A stretch of DNA of 64,000 bases from Saccharomonospora marina XMU15 (GTDB lineage: Bacteria > Actinomycetota > Actinomycetes > Mycobacteriales > Pseudonocardiaceae). A model generated the notes under the pieces. That model saw nothing but the letters and a program-made list of their open reading frames with translations. It was not told the origin of the DNA and did no database searches. Positions 8,825-15,929 of this stretch are shown one piece after another. Position 1 is the stretch's first letter; each line of letters starts with the position of its first letter. Made by a program: the position numbers and the translations under genes. The stretch lies in NCBI RefSeq assembly GCF_000244955.1, contig NZ_CM001439.1:3080385-3144384 (forward strand), in the 5' to 3' direction.

Positions 8825-9492
8825 CAGTCCCGCAACTCTCTGAGCTCGTCGAGGTCGGTGTCACCGAAGGTCTCCCGCATCCTGGTGGTGAGCACCCGCA
8901 GCACCAACACCGCGAGCAGCACGTCGAGCGAGATGCCCAGTTCCACCATGAGACCGACGCTTTCGGTGGTGAGGAAGCCCACCGCGGTGATGCCGTTGTC
9001 CAGCAGCAGGAAACCGACGAGCTGCGAAAGCGCCCTGCGGCGGGTGACGAGCACGAAGAAACCCAGCAGCACCACGGTGAGTCCGACGGGGATGGCGCGG
9101 GTCGCCGCCGAGGGTGCCAGCTCCACCAGCGGGCGCGACACCGCGTATGCGAGCAGCGCCAGCGCCGCGGCGGCCAGCAGTGACGACGCGACGTCGACCA
9201 GCGGGCGGGTCTCCCGTGCGGGCAGGCCGTCCGCCGACTCGACGAGCGCGCGCCGCAGCAGCCATGGCAGCAGCCCCGCCCGCAGCAGTGCGAGCCCGGC
9301 CGCGGCGATCCACAACTCGAAGCCGCCCTCCCCGGCGGCGAGCACGGCGACCAGTAGCGCGAGCGCGAGTCCCTGCGCCGCCAGCACCCGGACGGTCATG
9401 GCGAGCTCGCGGCGCCACAGGATCAGCATGGCGGTCAGCAGCAGCGCACCGGCGGCAAGGTTCAGCGCCTGCGAGTACAGCGTGTCGGTCAT
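8824..9492 (-). CDS. hycP: HycP/HyfE-like (NuoK-type) membrane subunit
   Basis: A 222-aa hydrophobic protein resembling HyfE, whose C-terminal part is NuoK-like (VGFLLLDNGITAVGFLTTESVGLMVELG). It should form part of the membrane arm next to the antiporter-type subunits. The ATG at 9492 is favoured over a GTG two codons upstream because GGAG lies 5 nt before the ATG. The C-terminus is acidic (GDTDLDELRELRD). It lies between hycD and hycQ, as in Rv0084-Rv0086. Confidence 0.85.
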   Translation of the reverse strand: MTDTLYSQALNLAAGALLLTAMLILWRRELAMTVRVLAAQGLALALLVAVLAAGEGGFELWIAAAGLALLRAGLLPWLLRRALVESADGLPARETRPLVDVASSLLAAAALALLAYAVSRPLVELAPSAATRAIPVGLTVVLLGFFVLVTRRRALSQLVGFLLLDNGITAVGFLTTESVGLMVELGISLDVLLAVLVLRVLTTRMRETFGDTDLDELRELRD

Positions 9493-9503
9493 GTCCACTC
9501 CAC

Positions 9504-10451
9504 TCAGCCCAGCAGGAACGACGCGCCGACGGCGAGCAGTGCGAACAGGAACGACCCGGCGAGCAGTTCCGGCACCCGGAACAGCCGCAGCTTGGCGAGG
9601 AACACCTCCGCGGCGGCCAGCAGCGCACCGAGCAGCCCGACCTTGACCGCCAGCGCCACCACGCCGATCAGCAACGCGAGTGGTGTTCCGTCGGTGGCCA
9701 CACCCCACGGCAGGAACAGATTGGCCAGCAGCGCCAGCAGCACCGTCAGCCGCATGGCCGAGGCCAGTTCCACCAGTGCCAGGTCGGGGCCGGTGTACTC
9801 CAGCACCATCGCCTCGTGCACCATCGTCAGTTCCAGGTGGGTGGCCGGGTTGTCCACGGGCAACCTGCCCGCCTCCGCGACGACCACGATCGCGAGTGCG
9901 GCCGCGGCGAGCACGGTCACCGGGGAGAACGCGCGGGCGGGATCGTCCACAGCGGACGACACGATGGCGCCGAGGTTGGTCGAGCCCGCCCGCACCGACA
10001 GCGCGAAGATCGCCACCAGCAGCGTGGGTTCGGCCAGCGCGAGGATCATGATCGCCCTGCTCGCGCCCATCCCGCCGAACGCGGTGCCGGTGTCGAGTCC
10101 GGCCAGTGCCAGCGCCACCGTGCCAAGCGCGAGCAACGCCACCACGGCGAACAGGTCGGAAAGCGCACCGGATGCCGGTGTCGCGGTCACCAGCGGTGCC
10201 ACCACGGCGACCACCAGCGTGGTCGCCACCAGCACCACCGGGGCGGACCGGAACACCTCGCTCGTGCCACGTGGAGCGAGCCGCTCCTTGCGGCTCAGCT
10301 TGCGCAGGTCGCGCCATGGCTGCAGCACACCCGCACCCGCGCGGCCCTCCAGCCGCGCGCGGAGCTGCCGCATCACGCCGACCAGCAGCGGCGAGCCCGC
10401 CACCACGAGTACCGCCTGCGTCGTGGCGCCGAGGATGCCGAGCGCGCTCAC
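9504..10451 (-). CDS. hycD: HycD/HyfC-like (NuoH-type) membrane subunit
   Basis: A 315-aa membrane protein of the NuoH/HycD family, which anchors the hydrophilic arm at the quinone-like cavity. The diagnostic region EAGRLPVDNPATHLELTMVHEAMVLEYTG is a close match to HycD/HyfC and holds the conserved acidic residues of the E-channel. The GTG start at 10451 overlaps the stop of the upstream HyfB-like gene (GTGA). Eleven bases separate its stop from the hycP ATG. It is equivalent to Rv0084. Confidence 0.9.
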   Translation of the reverse strand: MSALGILGATTQAVLVVAGSPLLVGVMRQLRARLEGRAGAGVLQPWRDLRKLSRKERLAPRGTSEVFRSAPVVLVATTLVVAVVAPLVTATPASGALSDLFAVVALLALGTVALALAGLDTGTAFGGMGASRAIMILALAEPTLLVAIFALSVRAGSTNLGAIVSSAVDDPARAFSPVTVLAAAALAIVVVAEAGRLPVDNPATHLELTMVHEAMVLEYTGPDLALVELASAMRLTVLLALLANLFLPWGVATDGTPLALLIGVVALAVKVGLLGALLAAAEVFLAKLRLFRVPELLAGSFLFALLAVGASFLLG

Positions 10452-12463
10452 CGGGTCACCGCCAGCAGCAGCAGTACGCCGCACAGCGTGTAGAACCCGT
10501 AGCCCAGGTAGCGATGCACGCTGCCGGTGGCCAGCCGCCGCCCGGCCCTGCCCCACGCTTCGAGGAACGCCAGCACCGGCCGGTAGAGGTAGCTTTCGAT
10601 GCGGTCGGGCAGCGCCCGCCGGTAGCGCACGGCTCTCACCAGGTAGCGGTCGCGGTCGTGGTGGTGGGTGTCGATTTCGGTCCGCGGCCGGGCGATGTTG
10701 TCGAAGACCCGCTGCACCGGCTCGGTGAACGAGGTCGCTGTGTACTCCATGCGCGCCGACAGCGGGCCCGCCCCGCAGTCCCACAGCCGGGTGGCACGCC
10801 TGCCAGGGCGGGCGGCGAGTCTGCGCGCCAGCAGCACCACCAGCAGCGTCGCGGCCAGCAGCGCGGCCGCCAGCAGCAGCGGGGACAACGAACCGGCGAC
10901 ACCGGTAAGCCGCAACGTCACCGCGCCCGACACCGGGTCCGCGCCGCCGAGCAGGTCCGCGCTCACCGTGCCGAGCGCGGGCAACAGGGCGGTGGGGGCC
11001 AGCGCGAGCACCACGGTCGGCACTGCGGCGATGCCGGTCCCGAGCAGCATGGTCGCAGGGCTCTCGTGCGCGCGTTCGGCTCCTTCGCCGCGCGGTTTGG
11101 CCAGGAACCCCACCCCGAATGCCTTCACGAAGGTGACCACGGCCAGCCCGGCGGTCAGTGCGACGGCCGCCACCGCGATCGGCATCGCGACGGCGGTGAC
11201 GGTTCCCGCTGCGGGCAGCCCGTGCACCAGGGCCTGCAGCAGCAGCCACTCCGACACGAATGCCGTTCCCGGCGGCAGCGCGGAGGCGGCCAGCGCGCCC
11301 AGCCCGAACAGCGCGGTGGTCGCGGGCATCGGCCCGCGCAGGCCGCCGAGCGCGTCGAGGTCGCGGGTTCCGGTGGCGTGCAGTACCGAACCGGCCGCGA
11401 GGAACAGCACCGTCTTGAAGGCGGCGTGTCCCGCCACGTGCAGCAGCGCCGCCGCAAGCGCCACCCCGGCGAGCACGTGGTGGCCCGAGGAGTTGAACAA
11501 CCCCGCCGCGCCGACGGCGACCAGTACGAGGCCGAGGTTCTCGGTCGTGGAGTAGCCGAGCAGGCGCTTGAGGTCGTTGCACAGCGCGGCGTGCAGGATC
11601 CCGTACACCGCCGAGGCGGCCCCGAGCCCGAGTACCGCCAGCCACCACAGCGTCGAGCCGCCACCGAGCAGGTCGAAGCCGACCCGCACGATCCCGTACA
11701 CGCCCAGGTTCACCATCGCGGCCGACAGCAACGCCGAGACATGGCTCGGCGCCTCCGGATGTGCCCTCGGCAGCCACGCGTGCAGCGGCACGATCCCCGC
11801 CTTGGAGGCGAACCCGGCCAGGGTCAACCCGAACACCGCGGCCGCCACCCCCGCGGGGAGTTCCGCCGCGGCGGCGCGCAGTCGCTGGAAGGAGTCGTCG
11901 CCCGCGTGCGCGGCGAACAGCAACAGTCCGATGAGGATGGTCAGGAAGCCGAGCTGCGTCATGCCCGCGTACCAGCGGCCCGCCGAGGCGACCTCCGGGC
12001 GGCTGGTGTGTTCGGCCACCACGAGCACCAGCGACGCCAGCGCCATCAGTTCCCAGCACAGCAGGAACGTGGCCACGCCGGAGGCGCTCGGCAGCAGCAG
12101 CAGCGACACCACGAACAACGGCAGCGCGACCTGCACGCCCCTGCGCCGCAGGCCGTGGCCGCCGTAGGAGACGCCGTACACCCCGGCCGCGACGGCGACG
12201 CCACCGGTCACCGTCGTGAAAAGGCCACCGAGCGCGTCCAGTGTCAGCGACACCCCCGACAGCGGCAGCAGCATCGGCAGGTTCAGCGAGAACGACTGGC
12301 CCGCCAGCGCGGCCGCGCCCGCGAGCATCCCGGCCAGTCCGGTGAGCGCGGTGCCGATCCCACCGACGGTGGGGCGTACGGAACCGGGAACGAGCAGCGC
12401 GGCCAGCGCCGTCGCCGACCCCAGTGATACGGCCGCACCGAGGCCGGTCGCCGCCAGGTTCAT
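10448..12463 (-). CDS. HyfB-like (NuoL-type) antiporter subunit
   Basis: A 671-aa polytopic protein of the NuoL/HyfB family, with the conserved KAGIVPLHAWLPRAHPEAPS loop and LKRLLGYSTTENLGLVL. About 15 transmembrane segments are present, and the charged C-terminal region (near 545-640) includes a soluble loop rich in Arg and Asp. It is the largest membrane subunit of the complex and the second antiporter-like module beside hycQ. ATG 12463 overlaps the NuoB-like gene stop by 4 nt. Counterpart of Rv0083. Confidence 0.88.
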   Translation of the reverse strand: MNLAATGLGAAVSLGSATALAALLVPGSVRPTVGGIGTALTGLAGMLAGAAALAGQSFSLNLPMLLPLSGVSLTLDALGGLFTTVTGGVAVAAGVYGVSYGGHGLRRRGVQVALPLFVVSLLLLPSASGVATFLLCWELMALASLVLVVAEHTSRPEVASAGRWYAGMTQLGFLTILIGLLLFAAHAGDDSFQRLRAAAAELPAGVAAAVFGLTLAGFASKAGIVPLHAWLPRAHPEAPSHVSALLSAAMVNLGVYGIVRVGFDLLGGGSTLWWLAVLGLGAASAVYGILHAALCNDLKRLLGYSTTENLGLVLVAVGAAGLFNSSGHHVLAGVALAAALLHVAGHAAFKTVLFLAAGSVLHATGTRDLDALGGLRGPMPATTALFGLGALAASALPPGTAFVSEWLLLQALVHGLPAAGTVTAVAMPIAVAAVALTAGLAVVTFVKAFGVGFLAKPRGEGAERAHESPATMLLGTGIAAVPTVVLALAPTALLPALGTVSADLLGGADPVSGAVTLRLTGVAGSLSPLLLAAALLAATLLVVLLARRLAARPGRRATRLWDCGAGPLSARMEYTATSFTEPVQRVFDNIARPRTEIDTHHHDRDRYLVRAVRYRRALPDRIESYLYRPVLAFLEAWGRAGRRLATGSVHRYLGYGFYTLCGVLLLLAVTR

Positions 12464-12969
12464 CGGCCGGTCAGCTTTCGCAACCCCTCGACGATCGCCT
12501 CCGGCCTCGGGGGACAGCCGGGGATCTCCAGGTCCACCGGCACCACCCGAGACACCGGTCCCGCCACGCCGTAGGCACGGGCGAAGGCGCCGCAGTCGCG
12601 GGCGCAGTCGCCGACGGCCACCACGGTTTTCGGTTCCGGCACCGCCTCGTAGGTGCGGCGCAGCGGTTCCGCCATGTTTCGGGTCACCGGCCCGGTCACC
12701 AGCAGGGCGTCGGCGTGCCGTGGCGAGGCGACCAGGCGGGCGCCGTAGCGTTCCGCGTCGTACACCGGGCCGAAGGCCGAAGAGATCTCGATCTCACAGC
12801 CGTTGCAGGAACCGGCGTCGACGTGCCGCAGTTGCACCGAGCCTGCCAGTTCGGCGGCGTGCTGTGACATCGCGGGCGCCGTGGCGGTCGTGGCGGTCGT
12901 GGCCGGTGCTTCGGGTGCGGGTTCGGCGATGCGGCCGACCCGCCGGATCGCGCGCCACAGCCGTAACAC
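12460..12969 (-). CDS. NuoB/HyfI-like [4Fe-4S] small subunit
   Basis: A 169-aa protein of the NuoB/hydrogenase small-subunit family. All four cluster-ligand cysteines are present: C55 and C58 (GSCNGCE), C122 (GDCARDC) and C152 (PGCPPRPE). The first 40 residues are an Ala/Thr/Pro-rich extension not needed for the fold. Electron transfer through this cluster is therefore intact although the neighbouring large subunit has lost its Ni-Fe ligands. The start is GTG 12969, one base after the arsR stop. Counterpart of Rv0082. Confidence 0.9.
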   Translation of the reverse strand: MLRLWRAIRRVGRIAEPAPEAPATTATTATAPAMSQHAAELAGSVQLRHVDAGSCNGCEIEISSAFGPVYDAERYGARLVASPRHADALLVTGPVTRNMAEPLRRTYEAVPEPKTVVAVGDCARDCGAFARAYGVAGPVSRVVPVDLEIPGCPPRPEAIVEGLRKLTGR

Positions 12970-12970
12970 C

Positions 12971-13312
12971 TCAGCGCTCCCCTGGCACGGGGGTACGCAG
13001 GTCGTCGAGCAACTCGACCTGTTCGGAAAGCACCCCGGTCAGGATCTTGCGCGCCACCGCGAGCAACTCGGCCACGTGCGGGCTGGTTAGCGCGTAGAAC
13101 ACGGTGGAGCCCTCCTTACGAGTGGTCACCAGACCGGCGCGCCGCAGCACCGCCAACTGCTGGGACAGGTTCGCGGGTTCGATCCCGACCTCCGGCAGCA
13201 TCTCCGCCACCGCGTGCTCGCGCTCGCTCAGCAACTCGAGCACCCGAATCCGCGCAGGGTGGCCCAGCGTCTTGAAGAACTCGGCCTTCAGCTGGTAGAG
13301 GGGCCTGCTCAC
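12971..13312 (-). CDS. ArsR-family regulator of the hyc-type operon (Rv0081-like)
   Basis: A 113-aa winged-helix protein. LYQLKAEFFKTLGHPARIRV, LLSEREHAVAEML and NLSQQLAVLRRAGLVTTRKE form a classic ArsR HTH and wing; there is no Cys-based metal site. It closely resembles Rv0081, a hub regulator of the early hypoxic response in M. tuberculosis, which also heads its hyc operon. The GTG start at 13312 follows GGAGACGC. An AT-rich 13-bp inverted repeat 40 bp upstream is the likely autoregulatory operator. The signal sensed is unknown. Confidence 0.9.
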   Translation of the reverse strand: MSRPLYQLKAEFFKTLGHPARIRVLELLSEREHAVAEMLPEVGIEPANLSQQLAVLRRAGLVTTRKEGSTVFYALTSPHVAELLAVARKILTGVLSEQVELLDDLRTPVPGER

Positions 13313-13352
13313 GCGTCTCCTCCCGCATCCGCCAGACCTGCGACGTCTGTTT

Positions 13353-13386
13353 GTTTAACAGTTGCAGACATTAGCAACTGATAAAC
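13353..13386. promoter_or_regulatory. Inverted-repeat operator upstream of arsR-hyc operon
   Basis: The arms GTTTAACAGTTGC (13353-13365) and GCAACTGATAAAC (13374-13386) match at 12 of 13 positions across an 8-nt spacer. The inner 7 bp (CAGTTGC/GCAACTG) are perfect. The AT-richness stands out sharply from the surroundings. It lies 40 bp before the regulator start, the usual place for an ArsR dimer site overlapping the promoter. Confidence 0.75.
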
Positions 13387-13410
13387 CGGGTCCCGCAGTG
13401 GCCCCCTCGG

Positions 13411-13473
13411 GCGGGAGCGCGGGACTCGCGGGCAGGAGCGGGGGACTCGCGGGCGGGAACGGGGGACTCGCGG
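13411..13473 (-). repeat. Three tandem 21-bp repeats (inverted copy of the 5.7-kb array)
   Basis: Units at 13411-13431, 13432-13452 and 13453-13473 are reverse complements of the 5726-5809 unit. Read on the minus strand, the array starts directly after the GH65 stop codon, just as the other array follows the SpoIIE stop. The two arrays bracket the hyc-type operon in inverted orientation. Confidence 0.85.
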
Positions 13474-15534
13474 TCAGGTGGGTAGCCGGGACTCCCGCCG
13501 GGTCAGGTCGAACCGGGTGGGTCCCGCCACCTCGGTCACCTCACCACCGCGAAGCCGCACTCCGAGCGGACCGTCGGCGGCGACCTCGACGCAGTCGTGG
13601 CCGATCTCCAGCCGCACCTTGCGGCCGAGGCAGCGAAACCGCAGTTGCAGCTGCGGCCACTGGCTCGGCAGCACCGGGTCGAGGTCGAGCACCCCGTCGC
13701 GCACCCACGCGCCCGCGAACCCGAACAGGAACGCCTGCCACACACTGCCCATCGTGGCCATGTGCAACCCGTTGGCCGTGGTGCCGGTCTGATCGTCGAG
13801 ATCCATGCGCAGCGCGATCCGCAGCAGGTCCAGCGCCTCGTCGGGCCTACCGTCACGGGCGAGCAGACCGGCGCAGATACCCGGCGACAGCGAAGACCCG
13901 TGCGAGGTACGTGGCACGTAGAAGTCCAGGTTCGGCCGAAGCGAACCCGGCACGGCCTCGTCGGGCAGCAGGTGGTGCAGCATCAACACGTCGGGCTGCT
14001 TGATGACCTGCGAGCCCGCGACCCGCTCGCTCCCGAGCACGGCGTCGGCGGCCAGCGGCGGCGGACCGATCCGCGAGACCACCAGTGGCTCAAGGTCGAA
14101 GTATCCCGCGAACTGCTCGTAGCGGCCGGTCGCCGCATCGAAGCCGACCACGACCCGCTCGGCGAGGTCGAGGAGCTCGCCGCGCTCGGGCTCGTCGACG
14201 AACTCCGCCGCGGCGCGCATGTTCCAGCGCGCCATCGCGTTGGTGAAAGCGTTGTCCGACACCGGCCAGTGGTACTCGTCAGGGCCCATCACCGAGTCGA
14301 TGTGCGCCCTTCCCTCACTGTCGACACGCAGCCGCGACGCCCAGTACCTGGCCGTCTCCACCACCAGCGCGGCGCGCCTTCCCCGCCGGAACCGCTCCTC
14401 ACCACTCCAGCGCGCACAGTGCAGCACCGCCCACGCCACGTCGGCGGTGATGTGCTCCTCGAGTTGCCCGGTCCTGATCGGCACGTGGCTGCCCGCCAGG
14501 TCGCCGGAGGTCGGGGTGACGTCGTCGCCGGCCACGGCCGATTCCCACGGGAACCGGGCTCCGGCCCTGCCGCAGGAACGGGCCGCCTCACGGGCGGCCC
14601 GCAGCCGGTGCACCCGGTAGTCGATCATGTCGAGGGCAAGCTCCGTGTTCATGCTGGCGATCGCGGGAAGCACGAAGACGTCGGCGTCCCACAGCACGTG
14701 GCCCGCATATCCGTAGCCCGACAGCCCTCGCGGGCCGACGGCGGCCTCACCCTGGCCACCGACGTTGCACCACAACTGGAACAGCGCGAAACGGGCGGCC
14801 AGCGTGACGTCCGGATGACCCGGCACCCGCACGTCGACGGTGTCCCAACGGTCGGCCCAGATCTCGCGGTGTTCGGCCAGCAGCCGGTCGAAACCGAGGG
14901 CCCCCGCGACCTCCGCCGCCGCCCTGGTCTCCTCGATCCCGCCGGTGCCGTAGGCGGCCAGCCGGTCCACGGTGTGCCTGCCGCCGTCCCGCCAGTACCG
15001 TTGCACGGCAGCGGCAGTGATCGACTGCTCGGCACCGACGCGCACCCACACCGAACCTCCGTCGTGCCCGAAGCGCACCGGCTCGCCGTCCTGGCTCACC
15101 CGCAACGGCTCGCCCGGATCCAGCCTGCCCTCCTCGGCCTGCGCCCGAAGCGCCATCACACCCGGCCTGCGTGCCGACACGAACCGCAGCGTGCGCAGCG
15201 GCGAGGGCACGCCCCGCTCCTGCCTCCACAGCACCCCGCTGCGCAGATCGAGGACCCGCTCGTCGGCGGCGACCGGTGGGGTGACATCCAGCCGGGTGGA
15301 GTCGGGGCCTGCCATCGGCCGCTGGTCGGGCCCTGAACCGGTGTACACACCGGACACCAGCACCACCGGGTCGGCAGGCGGCTCGTCCTCGCTGGAGCCG
15401 CGCACGGCGTACCCGCCCGCGCCGAGGGTGAAAAGGGTGTCGTCGACCCTGCGGCTTTCGGGGCTGTCGCTGTCGCGCCGGATCAGCCACTCGCCGTGGC
15501 CGTCGGAGCGGGTCGAGTCGTCACCGGGTGCCAT
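13474..15534 (-). CDS. Glycoside hydrolase family 65 (trehalose/maltose/kojibiose-type phosphorylase or hydrolase)
   Basis: A 686-aa protein with the GH65 architecture: an N-terminal beta-sandwich (about 20-230), an (alpha/alpha)6 barrel (about 270-620) and a short C-terminal beta domain. Family motifs are FPWESAVAGDDV, the catalytic acid motif GPDEYH (Glu near 419) followed by SDNAFTN, and HGSSLSPGICAG. The family cleaves alpha-glucosidic disaccharides by phosphorolysis or hydrolysis; I cannot assign which. The ATG at 15534 overlaps the S30AE gene end by 14 nt, so the two are co-expressed from the DosR-like promoter at 15.89 kb. This would link disaccharide use to dormancy (inference). Confidence 0.85.
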   Translation of the reverse strand: MAPGDDSTRSDGHGEWLIRRDSDSPESRRVDDTLFTLGAGGYAVRGSSEDEPPADPVVLVSGVYTGSGPDQRPMAGPDSTRLDVTPPVAADERVLDLRSGVLWRQERGVPSPLRTLRFVSARRPGVMALRAQAEEGRLDPGEPLRVSQDGEPVRFGHDGGSVWVRVGAEQSITAAAVQRYWRDGGRHTVDRLAAYGTGGIEETRAAAEVAGALGFDRLLAEHREIWADRWDTVDVRVPGHPDVTLAARFALFQLWCNVGGQGEAAVGPRGLSGYGYAGHVLWDADVFVLPAIASMNTELALDMIDYRVHRLRAAREAARSCGRAGARFPWESAVAGDDVTPTSGDLAGSHVPIRTGQLEEHITADVAWAVLHCARWSGEERFRRGRRAALVVETARYWASRLRVDSEGRAHIDSVMGPDEYHWPVSDNAFTNAMARWNMRAAAEFVDEPERGELLDLAERVVVGFDAATGRYEQFAGYFDLEPLVVSRIGPPPLAADAVLGSERVAGSQVIKQPDVLMLHHLLPDEAVPGSLRPNLDFYVPRTSHGSSLSPGICAGLLARDGRPDEALDLLRIALRMDLDDQTGTTANGLHMATMGSVWQAFLFGFAGAWVRDGVLDLDPVLPSQWPQLQLRFRCLGRKVRLEIGHDCVEVAADGPLGVRLRGGEVTEVAGPTRFDLTRRESRLPT

Positions 15535-15850
15535 GTTCGCTGCGAAGGAGTCGGGTCCACCGGCCTGCGAGTTCGACCTGGCGGACGAACTCGTTGTGGG
15601 CGTGGTCGATTGCGGTTCTGGGGCTGTCCCCGGTGTGCACCGCGCGAACCTGCCTTCCGGCCAGCACGGCCGTCAGTTCTATCCGCATTCCACGTCCCTG
15701 TCTGGCGAGTTCCACCTGCACCGCGTCGACCGGGTAGTCGCTGCCGAGGCCGCGCAGCCGGTCGAGGGTGTAGCCAACGACGGCTGGGTCCACTCTGCCG
15801 TGGGTGCTCACGTGCACGGCCGGCTGTTCGTGCCGGCTGGTTGGCGTCAT
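15521..15850 (-). CDS. S30AE (HPF/RaiA-type) ribosome hibernation-like protein
   Basis: A 109-aa protein with the pattern of the short S30AE fold: an N-terminal strand (VHVSTHGRVDPAV), helix, two strands (VDAVQVELARQ, MRIELTAVL), a strand and a final helix (PRTAIDHAHNEFVRQVE). Such proteins inactivate or dimerise ribosomes in stationary or hypoxic cells; in M. tuberculosis the HPF-like Rv0079 sits next to Rv0081. I chose ATG 15850 because a DosR-type box lies exactly 36 bp upstream, the same spacing as for hrp1 and CorC. A GTG six codons upstream (15868) would be inside the promoter. Translation appears leaderless. Confidence 0.75.
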   Translation of the reverse strand: MTPTSRHEQPAVHVSTHGRVDPAVVGYTLDRLRGLGSDYPVDAVQVELARQGRGMRIELTAVLAGRQVRAVHTGDSPRTAIDHAHNEFVRQVELAGRWTRLLRSEHGTR

Positions 15851-15886
15851 GCAACCCACTGTTCCCACCCGGGCACGGCCTACCTA

Positions 15887-15900
15887 GGGCACTTGGTCCC
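15887..15900 (-). promoter_or_regulatory. DosR-type box for S30AE-GH65 operon
   Basis: Read on the minus strand it is GGGACCAAGTGCCC, with perfect GGGAC and CCC ends and 11 of 14 identities to the box before narK. It lies 36 bp upstream of ATG 15850. Confidence 0.6.
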
Positions 15901-15929
15901 CGCTGTAGGACCCATCCGGACCAGCGGCG

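Noticed and set aside
7344..8864. 1016-aa fusion of hycE with an upstream frame
   Set aside because: The upstream frame is the antisense-shifted shadow of hycQ; the GTGA overlap at 7340-7343 defines the real hycE start.
5814..13312. Annotating the operon as formate hydrogenlyase or hydrogenase-4
   Set aside because: All four Ni-Fe Cys are replaced in the large subunit, and no maturation or formate dehydrogenase genes are nearby.
13411..13473. GGGACTCGC units as DosR-type boxes
   Set aside because: The units are direct tandem repeats without the CCC half-site at the right spacing and are the reverse complement of the array at 5.7 kb.
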